Part shown: one piece after another, positions 15,521-24,422 of the stretch
How positions within the stretch are numbered: the stretch's first letter is position 1
Layout: each line of letters starts with the position of its first letter
NCBI GenBank assembly: GCA_947632515.1
Contig: CANRPO010000028.1
Location: 1-38,867, forward strand
Direction: 5' to 3'
Source of the DNA: an uncultured Lachnospiraceae bacterium
GTDB lineage: Bacteria > Bacillota > Clostridia > Lachnospirales > Lachnospiraceae
DNA: 38,867 nucleotides
Program-made: the position numbers and the translations under genes
The notes under the pieces: generated by a model
What the model was told of the DNA's origin: nothing
Databases searched by the model: none
The model's input: only the letters and a program-made list of their open reading frames with translations

Positions 15521-16270
15521 ATGAAAAAGCAAAACATCAAAAAAGTGGCATCGTTGGCATTGGCGCTTGTAATGACTGCCGGTTCAACACTGTGCGTAGG
15601 AGCAGCGGGCAGCGGATATGGCGGCAGCGGTTACAGCAGCGGGTCTTCCAAGAGCAGTAAAGAACAGACGACCGTTACAGTTTCGAATAGCGAAACGCCG
15701 AATGCGGGAAACGAAGACTTTTCGGGTACGGAAACGGCGAGCGCGGGTTCTTCCGGTACGGTTGTCTCCAATACTGTAAAAAAGGCAGATGGGTCTGTTT
15801 TACAGACGACCGTAGCGGGCAGATATACGTCGAAAAAATTTGCCGGGACAGCCGTGACTTCTGCAAAAGCGAATGTAAATGCCGCTCTGGGAGTAAAAGA
15901 CGGAGAAAAGGCATGGATTAGTATCAGCGACAGCACATGCGGTGAAAAAGCTATGAAAACCGTAACGGAAGTATCTGAAAGTATGGGAGCAAAAGTTGCC
16001 GGGATTTTGGACATCTACGGGTCTAAGATTACGACTTCGGGTAAAAGAGAAGATATTACGCATCCCGAAAGCGCAGTCTCTTATACGGTTGGCGTTCCGG
16101 TGTCTATGAAAGCGCCTGCAGGGTATCAAATTGCTGTTTTACGCGTATACGGCGATCATGGCGTCGGTAAGGCGGATTTGTTGAAGGATATGGACAATGA
16201 CCCGAATACGGTAACATTTTCATCTGATAAGTTCGGTGTGTTTGCATTTGTTTATATCAAAAATGTATAG
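15521..16270 (+). CDS. Secreted protein of unknown function
   Basis: 249 residues. A Sec signal peptide covers about 1-29 (cleavage near 'CVGAAG'). The mature N-terminus is low in complexity: 'GSGYGGSGYSSGSSKSSK' then a Thr/Ser/Glu-rich stretch. Residues about 85-249 look like a folded beta-rich domain with 'GRYTSKKFAGTAV', 'GVPVSMKAPAGYQIAVLRVYG' and a C-terminal 'KFGVFAFVYIKNV'. No anchor motif is seen, so it is probably released or bound non-covalently. AAAGGAAGG precedes the ATG. It is the first gene after the Xre regulator and is followed by an RNA structure before the SH3 gene. I do not recognise a family. Confidence 0.7.
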   Translation: MKKQNIKKVASLALALVMTAGSTLCVGAAGSGYGGSGYSSGSSKSSKEQTTVTVSNSETPNAGNEDFSGTETASAGSSGTVVSNTVKKADGSVLQTTVAGRYTSKKFAGTAVTSAKANVNAALGVKDGEKAWISISDSTCGEKAMKTVTEVSESMGAKVAGILDIYGSKITTSGKREDITHPESAVSYTVGVPVSMKAPAGYQIAVLRVYGDHGVGKADLLKDMDNDPNTVTFSSDKFGVFAFVYIKNV

Positions 16271-16290
16271 CAGGCAAACAGATATAGTTA

Positions 16291-16338
16291 AATTGCGGGG
16301 CGCATTCCGTAAAATGTGCTCCGTAATTTCTGTTACGG
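16291..16338 (+). promoter_or_regulatory. Two competing hairpins ahead of the SH3-domain gene
   Basis: Hairpin 1: 16291-16306 pairs with 16313-16328 (16 bp including three G-U pairs, 6-nt loop), followed by TCTGTT, an imperfect terminator. Hairpin 2: CCGTAA (16321-16326) pairs with TTACGG (16333-16338). Hairpin 2 uses bases of hairpin 1's right arm, so both cannot form at once. The loop of hairpin 1 also carries CCGTAA (16307-16312), an alternative partner for TTACGG. TTACGG runs directly into the GGGATGAG ahead of the ATG at 16354, so it could hide the ribosome binding site. Confidence 0.5.
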
Positions 16339-16353
16339 GATGAGATCACAAAT

Positions 16354-16974
16354 ATGAAAAAGATTTTTATTATCTGCAGTTATGCAGTAGCGGTTTTGCT
16401 GGCTGTAAAAATGAAGAATACAGTATGTGCAGAGGAGCAGGCACAGGTCATTTATGATTTTATGGAAATGTCGGAAGATGTTTCCGTATATGAAGAACCA
16501 AATTATGAAAGTAAGACGGACACCATTATACCGGAAGGCGAGAATGTTCTGATCCTTTCGCAGACTTCGGAAGGCTGGTATCAGATTTTATATCATGGAG
16601 AAATATTCTATATTATCGACAGTAATAAAAATATGACAGAAATGCAAGTCTCGGAGGATGTCGTCGACGAGATGGAAGAACACAGAGCGGAACAGGAACT
16701 GACTGAAGAGGAAATACAGGAGATTATTTTAGAAGAAGAGAAAAATGACGCGCCGGTACATGATGTACAACAGGAGTCAAACGATATATCACCAATAAGC
16801 GAACATAATCATAAGAGTAAGGCATTGGCTAAGATATTACTGGGAACGGTAGGCATTATAGTATTGTTAAGCGGAACAGGATATTGGTATATAAATAAAA
16901 AAGAAAAAATAGAACAGATTAAAAAAACAGAACAGACAGATATATATATTCAGGATTTAGATAAAGAGAAATAA
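16354..16974 (+). CDS. SH3-domain membrane protein of the AT-rich operon
   Basis: 206 residues. A signal peptide (about 1-26, ending 'TVCAEE') is followed by a bacterial SH3 (SH3_3-like) domain at about 40-90: 'EDVSVYEEPNYESKTDTIIPEGENVLILSQTSEGWYQILYHGEIFYI', with the typical Asn-Tyr-Glu ligand loop and Gly-Trp-Tyr strand. Residues about 100-150 are very acidic. A transmembrane helix (about 159-180) and a short basic cytoplasmic tail end the protein, so the SH3 domain is outside. Such domains bind cell-wall peptides. Its stop is immediately followed by the GT/kinase gene, so it is likely an accessory wall-binding subunit of that system. Confidence 0.75.
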   Translation: MKKIFIICSYAVAVLLAVKMKNTVCAEEQAQVIYDFMEMSEDVSVYEEPNYESKTDTIIPEGENVLILSQTSEGWYQILYHGEIFYIIDSNKNMTEMQVSEDVVDEMEEHRAEQELTEEEIQEIILEEEKNDAPVHDVQQESNDISPISEHNHKSKALAKILLGTVGIIVLLSGTGYWYINKKEKIEQIKKTEQTDIYIQDLDKEK

Positions 16975-16975
16975 T

Positions 16976-19069
16976 TTGGTTTACGATATGATATGGTCAG
17001 GCAAAATAGTCAACAAAAGAAATATGATGATATGCTGTTTCGGCGGAATTACGGTCTTTAAGATAATTTGCATGTGCTGTTTCTCGTCAGACTATCAGGA
17101 CGTTTTGTTTTTTCCATTTGTAAGTCAGTTTTTAATGGGAAAGAATAACCCGTATGAATATTATTACAGCAATCATATGATAGAGGCTTTTGCCTACCCG
17201 CCGTTGATGCTTTATATTGAATGTATTCCCGTCGGCTTAATACGTCTTTTTTCGATTCAAAACAATTATCTGTTTCACTTTGTGCTCAAACTGCCAATTT
17301 TGATTTTTGATAATCTGTGCGCCTGTATTTTATATAAATTTTTTCCGCAGAAAGTAAAGTATATTTTACTGTTTTACTGTTCGTCTCCAATTATAATTTA
17401 TTCCGCGTATATGCATGGACAACTGGATATTATACCGACGTCTATTTTGTTGGCGGCTGTTTATTTCTTAGTACAGAAAGAGACAAGGGCGGAAATAATT
17501 TCATTGATCTTATTGATAGCTGCAGTTTTGACAAAACAACATACGATAGCGGTGATTCCGTTACTGTTTATGTTTTATCAAAAGAGAAAGGGCTATTGGA
17601 AGAGTATCGGCGCGCTTATTATATTTGTAAGCGCTGTTATCGCAGGAATTGCCCCTTTTTGGTCAGACGGTTTTATTCGGGGAGTGCTGTTTAATAAAGA
17701 GCAGGCTCGGCTTATGAATGTATACATAGACTATGATACTTTAAAATTTATCATCCCAATATTTATGATGGTATGGTTATATCTGAGAGCATTTTATCTT
17801 GACAGAATCAACCAGGAACTTCTGCTGAACTATTGCGGTATTATTTTCGCGCTCTTTCTGGCTTTGGTCGCGCCCATGCCGGGATGGTATGCATGGATAG
17901 TGCCTTTTATCACAATATTTTTTATATACGCGGGGAGAGATCGATACAAACATTTCGTATTGTATTTTCTTTTAAATGCAAGTTACCTTTTATATTTTTT
18001 CTTTTTTCACAATAAAGGATTAACCGATCTCTATTTTTGCGGCACTTCTCTGACATATCTGAAAATAGATAATATAACCCTGAGAAACCAGGCATTTACT
18101 GTGATGACGGGAATTTTGCTCTATGTCATCTTTCAAATGTATCACTTTGGCATAGCCAGCAATTCTCTGTACAAGCGGGGTAATATTCCGTTTGCCATCG
18201 GAATTTCCGGAGACAGCGGCAGCGGAAAAAGCTATATGCTGCATACTCTGGAAACCATTTTTGGCAAAAGAAATATTCTGGAAATAGAAGGAGACGGAGA
18301 TCACAGATGGGAACGCGGGGAGGAAATGTGGAAATATCACACGCACTTAGACCCCAAAGCCAACTATCTGTACAGACAGGCAAACGACATACAGATGCTT
18401 AAACAGGGAAAGTCTGTTTATCGCGTTGAATATAATCATGAAACGGGCATTTTTTCTAATCCGCATAAGCTAAGGCCGCGCAGAATTATCGTTGTATGCG
18501 GGTTGCATTCACTGTATTTACCGCAAATGCGAAAGTGTTTGGACATCAAAATATATATGGATACGGAAGAATCTCTGAGGCAACTCTGGAAGATACAGAG
18601 AGATACCCAAAACAGAGGATATTCTAATGAAATGATTATTGATCAGATCGAAAGTCGTCGGGAAGACAGCAGGAGATATATCATACCGCAAAGAGAATAC
18701 GCCGATATGATAATCCACTTTTTTGACGACTGTCTGGTTGGACAGGAAGTGCCGATGAATTATATTCCTCAAATCAGCATGAAAATATCTGTCAGTTCGG
18801 AAATAGATCTGGAATCCATTATTGCGGATTTAAAAAATGCCGGAGTTCAGATCACGCAGGATTATGAAAAAGATATAAATAGACAAACCATATTGGTAGA
18901 TGGCAGAGGAATTTATATTGATGCAAGATATATCAAAGAAATAGCCGAAAGAAACATACCGCAGGTAGACGAGCTGACGATGCAGAAATTTGAAACGGGA
19001 AATCTGGATGGAATAATAGCGATTTTCGTTTTGGCTTTAATGAGCAGCAGGCTCAGGGAGGAAATATGA
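16976..19069 (+). CDS. GT-C membrane glycosyltransferase fused to a PRK/uridine-kinase-like domain (copy A)
   Basis: 697 residues. The N-terminal about 400 residues are a polytopic GT-C domain: 'SSDYQD' (37-42, the acidic first-loop motif), 'NPYEYYYS', 'SPIIIYSAYMHGQLDIIPT' and 'APMPGWYAWIVPF'. A soluble P-loop kinase follows: Walker A GDSGSGKS (412-419), EGDGDHRW (438-445), 'THLDPKANYLYRQA', 'VVCGLHSLYLPQMR', 'IYMDTEE' and 'IIPQREYADMIIHF', the order seen in phosphoribulokinase/uridine kinase. TTG 16976 makes the N-terminus the same length as copy B; ATG 16988 is the alternative. The stop overlaps the next ATG. Codon use is AT-rich, unlike copy B at 26140. Substrate of either half is unknown. 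Confidence 0.82.
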   Translation: MVYDMIWSGKIVNKRNMMICCFGGITVFKIICMCCFSSDYQDVLFFPFVSQFLMGKNNPYEYYYSNHMIEAFAYPPLMLYIECIPVGLIRLFSIQNNYLFHFVLKLPILIFDNLCACILYKFFPQKVKYILLFYCSSPIIIYSAYMHGQLDIIPTSILLAAVYFLVQKETRAEIISLILLIAAVLTKQHTIAVIPLLFMFYQKRKGYWKSIGALIIFVSAVIAGIAPFWSDGFIRGVLFNKEQARLMNVYIDYDTLKFIIPIFMMVWLYLRAFYLDRINQELLLNYCGIIFALFLALVAPMPGWYAWIVPFITIFFIYAGRDRYKHFVLYFLLNASYLLYFFFFHNKGLTDLYFCGTSLTYLKIDNITLRNQAFTVMTGILLYVIFQMYHFGIASNSLYKRGNIPFAIGISGDSGSGKSYMLHTLETIFGKRNILEIEGDGDHRWERGEEMWKYHTHLDPKANYLYRQANDIQMLKQGKSVYRVEYNHETGIFSNPHKLRPRRIIVVCGLHSLYLPQMRKCLDIKIYMDTEESLRQLWKIQRDTQNRGYSNEMIIDQIESRREDSRRYIIPQREYADMIIHFFDDCLVGQEVPMNYIPQISMKISVSSEIDLESIIADLKNAGVQITQDYEKDINRQTILVDGRGIYIDARYIKEIAERNIPQVDELTMQKFETGNLDGIIAIFVLALMSSRLREEI

Positions 19070-22000
19070 TGGTAAACGCAAAGTGTTCAGAGCGTAGAAA
19101 AAACATGATAGAAATTTTAGGCGTTGTTTTGTTAAGCATCATCATATTTCTTGTAATAGGACAAGGCAATTTAAACTTCGGATTATTCGATGATAATAAG
19201 TCTCAATGGCTTTCCGTTATTGACAAAGCATACGAGACTCTGTTCAGGACCGGCAAGCTGCCGACAATTGATTTTTATCAGATGAAGGGGATGAAAATAT
19301 ACGATCAGGGATATTACGGACTGTGGAATCCGTTTATGCTGGCAGCATATATTATCAGAACCTATCTTTTAAATTTTTTAGATACCAATACTATATCTGT
19401 ATATATATTTCTGATGATTGTATCAGGTAATATATGCTGTTGTAAAATATTTAAGGAATGCGGAAACAGCCGTATATGCGCTGTTTTGTCTTCCGGCGTT
19501 ATGATGTCCGTATCAATCTATGTTGCGCTGAGTTATTGGTACTATATATATAATGTGTATTTCATTCTGACATGGATTATGTTTCGGCTGATCCGAAACA
19601 GGGAAAAGCAGAGTTATTATGACTGTGGAACGATTCTGGCGTTGAGCCTGTTAATGGGAAATATACAGTATACAGTATATATGTATATAGCATATACCGT
19701 AATAAATATCGTATTTTTCTGTCAGAAAAAACGGGAAAGCGCCGTGAAATGGCTGTCAAACAGCATATGTATGGGAGTCCTTTCGCTGCTGCCGCTTGTT
19801 ATGCTGTTACAGGCGTCGTCCAGAACTATAAATTTTTCACGGGATAACAGTGAATATTACAGCAGCGCCGTTCATCCGCTTATTGCGGTTTTATTTTCAT
19901 GGTTTCCTTCCGAGTTTATAAGAAATGTCAGTGAGAAAGCGGAGACATGGATATATGCAAATAGTTGTCTGCCGGACACAGGATTCTTTCCGGGCGCTCG
20001 GAGCGTATATTTGGGAGTTTTATTATGTGCGGCAGTTATTTTTGTGATGTGCCGCAAGAGATACAAAAAAGATAGTCTTTATGAAATTGCGCAGGCCGGT
20101 ATGATTACGGCGGGGCTATTGGTTTTGCTGTCTTTTGGCAAAACAGGCGTTTTAGCAGTGTTTGCTCATCAAATGCCGTTCCTTGACAGTTTTCGTATTA
20201 TGATGAAATGGTTTGTGTTGATTCCTCCGCTTTTAGTTCCCTGTATTGGCGTGGTGATGAGGGAACAAAAACAGATGCATGGAAAATCGATTATCTTTGG
20301 CGTTTTGGTACTATTTGCCACGTTGGGGATAATGCAAAACAGGGCGATTACCTTCGATACTTCAACAGTACAGACGAACACAGGGATACAAAGGCTGAAT
20401 GATTTAGGCGTGGATTATCACGATTATCGAATTCTGAGTTTTGCAAGGGTAGAAGAAATTCAGGTTACATACCCTCAATGGAAAAATTTCGATGATAGAG
20501 AACAAATAAATTATGAGGAAAAATATTCTAAAAATATAGGAACAACCGCAGGGATCACGACTCTTGGCGGATATGATCTGGCGTTTGCGTATGAACAGTG
20601 GCAAATGAGCGACCATATTATGGGTTCAATGTCCGGATATGCTACGGAGTTTGGCTACGATAATATGGTAATCGAGGAGTACTTTCTGCAAAAGTACAGC
20701 AGGGATAATCTGAATTACTGGCAGGAAATAAAAGTACTCAAAGAACAGATTCTTGATAATAGCGTGAAATACTGTATTTTTACAAAAGATTCGAAATGCC
20801 TTCCGATTTTTTTGCAGATATTGCAGGACATGGATCTGACTGTGGAGTGGCAGCAGGATTTTCTGGAGCATACAACGATTTTATCGATCAAAGAAATTGG
20901 CTCGCTTGTGCAGAGCATAAACGGCAAGAAGGTCAATGCCAATATAACGATGGATAAAATTACTTTTGCGGCGCAGGACGCTTCGGATTTCAGGGTAGGC
21001 ATGTACTATGACAAAGATTTACGGGCATCCTACATTGGAAAAAACGGAGAAAAAACGACTGTAACCATACTGCTGGATGAAAAAGGCTTTTTTCTGATCT
21101 CCGATATTCCCCGTTGCGGCGGCGGTGTTGTTGAGATTACATATTTAAACCGTTTTTATATGCTGTGTCAGATATGGATCGTTATAGAAGTGCTGGCAAT
21201 AGGAATTTTGTTGTTTGCGCCGGGAATAAATGCGGCAAGAAGGGTCTGCCAATATGCAGGAAAACAAATGCGGCCGCTATACTGCCTTTTGATGGATAAA
21301 TCTCCGCACAAAAAAGTAGGAATCTGCTTTGCGGGAATGTTATGTATTTATGTAGGATTTATGGCATTCTACTATCTGCATATTCAGTGTACAGTGCCGG
21401 ATGAGGACTGGTTTCTGCAGATGTTTCAAACGATTCATAAAACAGCGCAGGGGAATATTTTTGCCTATTTCGGCAGTACGGAAAATTATTTGGGGTACGG
21501 ACAGATTTACTGGATATTGGGCGGTATGTGCCCTGGCATTTTAGCGCTCAGAACCGTTTCCTATATATTGCTTATGGGAAGTATGATGTTAACTTTGTGG
21601 GAAGTAAAAAAGCAGTATGGTCAGGGAATGATCCCATATGCCGGCCTTCTGTGGATGTCTATGCCGTTTGCCTGGTACAGCGATAAAATCATTGGGCCCG
21701 AAATAGCAGGTTTATTTACAGGCATTTTGGGAATCTGTGTAGTGCATCAAAGGAGAAAGGATTGGATAGGCTGGCTTTTATTGGGAGTAAGCGCTGCGGT
21801 AAAAGTAAATTATATGATTTTTTTAATCTTTGCAATACTTACTGTCCTTAAGAAGAAACAGATGGTGAAGAGAGAGATCTTGATAAAAGCGATGGGCTTA
21901 GGCGCAAGCGGATTTCTGATAGGGAATCCGATTATATTATGGGATGTGCAGACATATATGGAAAATATGGTTTTGGGAAAAGGTTTTGCGCCGGAGTTTA

Positions 22001-22227
22001 TCACGAATGTATTTGAACTGCATGGACATGAATGGGACGGGGTCATGATAAACGGAGTCTTCTGGGGCTATGTAAGCGCATTTTTATTGTCCGCGGCGGT
22101 ACTGGTTGGTATCTGTAAAAAAATATTTTGTAAAAATGGAGAAGGAGAATGTGGAGATGGATATATTGCGGGAATATTATCACTATGCTTAATTTTTATT
22201 TGCTGTCGGGAACAGTTTCTCGGTTAG
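19066..22227 (+). CDS. Giant YfhO-like membrane protein fused to a GT-C glycosyltransferase, ends at an in-frame TAG
   Basis: 1053 residues to the stop at 22225-22227, but the same frame continues sensibly to 22719. Residues about 15-425 hold roughly ten helices of YfhO type, with 'LFDDNKSQWLSVIDKAYE' in the first loop. An extracytoplasmic domain follows (about 430-700), then a helix, then a second GT-C (GT39-like) domain from about 740: 'CTVPDEDWFLQMF' (acidic motif near 779-782), 'GYGQIYWILGG' and further helices. YfhO-type proteins decorate teichoic acids or lipid-linked glycans. The ATG overlaps the TGA of copy A (ATGA), so the two are translationally coupled. The stop falls inside a transmembrane helix of the second domain, so the product is probably truncated or the gene is newly broken. 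Confidence 0.75.
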   Translation: MMVNAKCSERRKNMIEILGVVLLSIIIFLVIGQGNLNFGLFDDNKSQWLSVIDKAYETLFRTGKLPTIDFYQMKGMKIYDQGYYGLWNPFMLAAYIIRTYLLNFLDTNTISVYIFLMIVSGNICCCKIFKECGNSRICAVLSSGVMMSVSIYVALSYWYYIYNVYFILTWIMFRLIRNREKQSYYDCGTILALSLLMGNIQYTVYMYIAYTVINIVFFCQKKRESAVKWLSNSICMGVLSLLPLVMLLQASSRTINFSRDNSEYYSSAVHPLIAVLFSWFPSEFIRNVSEKAETWIYANSCLPDTGFFPGARSVYLGVLLCAAVIFVMCRKRYKKDSLYEIAQAGMITAGLLVLLSFGKTGVLAVFAHQMPFLDSFRIMMKWFVLIPPLLVPCIGVVMREQKQMHGKSIIFGVLVLFATLGIMQNRAITFDTSTVQTNTGIQRLNDLGVDYHDYRILSFARVEEIQVTYPQWKNFDDREQINYEEKYSKNIGTTAGITTLGGYDLAFAYEQWQMSDHIMGSMSGYATEFGYDNMVIEEYFLQKYSRDNLNYWQEIKVLKEQILDNSVKYCIFTKDSKCLPIFLQILQDMDLTVEWQQDFLEHTTILSIKEIGSLVQSINGKKVNANITMDKITFAAQDASDFRVGMYYDKDLRASYIGKNGEKTTVTILLDEKGFFLISDIPRCGGGVVEITYLNRFYMLCQIWIVIEVLAIGILLFAPGINAARRVCQYAGKQMRPLYCLLMDKSPHKKVGICFAGMLCIYVGFMAFYYLHIQCTVPDEDWFLQMFQTIHKTAQGNIFAYFGSTENYLGYGQIYWILGGMCPGILALRTVSYILLMGSMMLTLWEVKKQYGQGMIPYAGLLWMSMPFAWYSDKIIGPEIAGLFTGILGICVVHQRRKDWIGWLLLGVSAAVKVNYMIFLIFAILTVLKKKQMVKREILIKAMGLGASGFLIGNPIILWDVQTYMENMVLGKGFAPEFITNVFELHGHEWDGVMINGVFWGYVSAFLLSAAVLVGICKKIFCKNGEGECGDGYIAGILSLCLIFICCREQFLG

Positions 22228-22719
22228 TATTTATTACCGCTGTGCTATTTGTTGGTGATATTCGTCTGTGGACAGTTTTATGTGAAAAATCTAAAAGCAA
22301 AAGCACAAAACATATATCAGTGGATCTTTGCAGCCTGTTTGCTTATAAATGGGGCAATATTACTTCCGGAACATATTTCCAATCGGCAAGATAATATGGA
22401 TTATATGCGGATCATGGCAGATAAAAGCACTATATGCAGTGAAATACAAAATGAGGAAGACTGTATTCGACAGGAGATGCCGGAAGAAGTATGGTATTAT
22501 CTTTTGGATTTTCATATGGACAAATATGCTTATAATTTTAAAGACCGTACAGATTTTTGCCTTTTAAATGCGGAAGGAATCGGGGTCATAGGCGACAGAA
22601 TGCGGCGATGGCAGGAAATTGATGATCTGGTACAAAAAGCCATCAGAGGAGAGGAGCATTTAAAAGTTTTGCGGCAGACGAAAGACGCGTGGATTATACA
22701 AAGGGAAAATAACTTGTAA
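22228..22719 (+). pseudogene. Detached C-terminal part of the YfhO/GT-C fusion
   Basis: This stretch is in the same frame as the preceding gene, separated only by the TAG at 22225-22227. It reads 'YLLPLCYLLVIFVCGQFYV' (a transmembrane helix), then 'IYQWIFAACLLINGAILL' (another), then a soluble tail of about 110 residues. This is how GT39-like proteins end; compare 'VLGRNLALVLPFSYLF' in the gene at 30311. A restart at TTG 22249 or ATG 22396 is possible, but neither has a convincing SD. One base change from CAG, TGG or similar would explain the break. Confidence 0.65.
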
Positions 22720-22739
22720 AAATGAAAGGGAATATGTAA

Positions 22740-23219
22740 ATGAGATATATTATCAACATATTTAAGACATCCACGGCGCTTTTGATTTTTATATGCGGTA
22801 TTATGATTGGACAAACCGCAGAGGAAAAATATATACGAAATGAACAACAGCTTATGGATGAGTCTGTAATAGAAACGAAAGAACTATTGTTTTTTGAAGA
22901 AGGACGGATAGCGGTATATCTTGACAGTATACAAAAAGACACTGTAAATTTAATTATATGTAACTATGGTGAGAATAAATTGCAGGAAGTTTCTATTATA
23001 AATATGGAGATAGATGGCTATAAAACAAATAGTTATTCTTATCTTGGCGGAATATGCTCCGGGGAAATTAAAAAATGTGCCGTTGCCTATGAGATGCAAG
23101 ACGAACGATTCGAAGACGGCTCGGAGAAATCGCCTGAACGCTTGTGCGGAGAGTTGTTTGTCAGGGGCAGCCAAGATTATATATATCAGAAGATAAATAT
23201 TGATCTTTCTGCAAGGTAA
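22740..23219 (+). CDS. Small single-pass membrane protein, unknown function
   Basis: 159 residues. One N-terminal hydrophobic segment (about 6-24, 'NIFKTSTALLIFICGIMIG') is either a signal peptide or an anchor. The rest is a soluble, mixed-charge domain with alternating strands: 'RIAVYLDSIQKDTVNLIICNYGENKLQEVSIINMEIDG'. GAAAGGGAATAT precedes the ATG. It follows the YfhO/GT-C gene by 20 bases and has the same AT-rich composition, so it closes that operon. No family recognised. GC content rises immediately after it. Confidence 0.65.
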   Translation: MRYIINIFKTSTALLIFICGIMIGQTAEEKYIRNEQQLMDESVIETKELLFFEEGRIAVYLDSIQKDTVNLIICNYGENKLQEVSIINMEIDGYKTNSYSYLGGICSGEIKKCAVAYEMQDERFEDGSEKSPERLCGELFVRGSQDYIYQKINIDLSAR

Positions 23220-23241
23220 AATACAGAGTTGTGCGTAGGCA

Positions 23242-23270
23242 TGGCAACAGACCCAAAAGTATGGTAAAAT
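23242..23270 (+). promoter_or_regulatory. Promoter for the aldolase-to-GT39 operon
   Basis: TGGCAA (23242-23247), 17-nt spacer, TG-G-TAAAAT with TAAAAT at 23265-23270. Twenty of 29 bases match the murG promoter at 32716-32744, including the TGGCAAC block and AAAAGT before the extended -10. A second TATAAT (23291-23296) sits inside the palindrome GCGG-TATAAT-CCGC but lacks a good -35. Confidence 0.5.
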
Positions 23271-23331
23271 ATATACATTCGCATAGGCGGTATAATCCGC
23301 TGTGTATTATGAAAACGGCAGGGCTATTATT

Positions 23332-24402
23332 ATGCAGGATTTTATTAAAATATCCAAATACGCAGGCATGCGCAGCGATCTGGCTCAGGCGGGCGGCGGC
23401 AACACCTCCGTCAAGCTTGACGAACATGTCATGCTCGTCAAGAGTTCAGGGTTTCAGCTTGCGGATGTAAACGGGCAGATCGGATATTCCAAGGTGGATT
23501 ACAGGAAGATCGCGGATTATTTCAGGGAACGGGTAGAGCCGCACCGGGAGGAGGTCTTTACTGAAGAGATCGGCAGAGAACTGTTGGCCAAAGTACATAT
23601 TGAGGGCGGCCGCGCCTCTATCGAGACATTTCTGCACGCGGTCACAGGCAAGTACACGCTGCACTCCCATCCCACGCTGGTAAATATCCTCACTGCGCGG
23701 GAAGGCGGCATGGATATACTGCGGACGCTCTTTCCCAAGGCGGTGTTCGTACCGTACAGGAAACCGGGCGCAGCGCTGGCAGAGACATACTATAAATTAT
23801 ATAGGAAACAGCAGGCGCAGGGCGCGGACGGCTCGATCATCTTTCTGGAGAATCACGGACTGGTGGTGAGCGGCGACGACGGCGACACGGTGATCGCGCA
23901 GACCGAACAGGTCTTGGAGAAGATCGGGACCTATCTCGGAATAGACGACAGCGCCTACCGCAGCGCGACGAAACTCTGGAACACGATACGGCAGATCGAT
24001 CTGTTGTCGGACAATATCGTCTATGTCTCGGAAAACCGCTATCTGTCGCGGGAATACGCGGGCGGGCCGCTGGCGGAGACCGGGCTGTGGGAGCATGCCT
24101 TCTGTCCCGACTGCGTCGTCTATGCAGGCAAAAAGCTGCTGCAGCTCGGGAAAGATTATAAGAGCAGCGATATTACGGATTTTATCGCGCAGTACGGCGC
24201 GCCGACGCTCATCTATCACGAGGGCAGTTTCTATATTCTGGCGGAGAGCGTGCGCAAGGCGCAGGAGATCGAGAACGTGATGAGTTTTGCGGCGCGGGTG
24301 CAGCGCGCGAATATCGGGCAGCGCATGAATTATCTGAGCGGCGCGCAGGCGGATGAGCTGTTGAACTGGGACGCAGAAAAATTCCGCAGACAGAGAACGT
24401 AG
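23332..24402 (+). CDS. Class II aldolase/adducin family protein
   Basis: 356 residues. Residues about 1-215 are the class II aldolase fold: 'AGGGNTSVKL' (phosphate-binding loop), 'RASIETFLHA' with Glu98, 'LHSHPT' with His111 and His113, and 'ENHGLVVSG' with His175, the full Zn-ligand and acid/base set. The extra about 140 C-terminal residues are like those of the aldolase half of rhamnulose-phosphate aldolase/dehydrogenases. The family splits sugar phosphates to give dihydroxyacetone phosphate plus an aldehyde, or runs in reverse. I use ATG 23332 (AGGG upstream) rather than GTG 23302. As first gene of a glycan operon it may make an unusual sugar phosphate precursor; this is inference. Confidence 0.85.
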   Translation: MQDFIKISKYAGMRSDLAQAGGGNTSVKLDEHVMLVKSSGFQLADVNGQIGYSKVDYRKIADYFRERVEPHREEVFTEEIGRELLAKVHIEGGRASIETFLHAVTGKYTLHSHPTLVNILTAREGGMDILRTLFPKAVFVPYRKPGAALAETYYKLYRKQQAQGADGSIIFLENHGLVVSGDDGDTVIAQTEQVLEKIGTYLGIDDSAYRSATKLWNTIRQIDLLSDNIVYVSENRYLSREYAGGPLAETGLWEHAFCPDCVVYAGKKLLQLGKDYKSSDITDFIAQYGAPTLIYHEGSFYILAESVRKAQEIENVMSFAARVQRANIGQRMNYLSGAQADELLNWDAEKFRRQRT

Positions 24403-24422
24403 ATGACAGAGGAGAAGAAATC

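Noticed and set aside
22225..22227. Pyrrolysine or programmed read-through at the TAG
   Set aside because: No recoding element or stem-loop recognised after the stop and no pyl genes in the window; mutation or sequencing error is simpler.
23242..23270. Sigma-54 promoter suggested by TGGCAA
   Set aside because: The -12 TTGC element at the required spacing is absent, while an extended -10 box at 17 nt is present.
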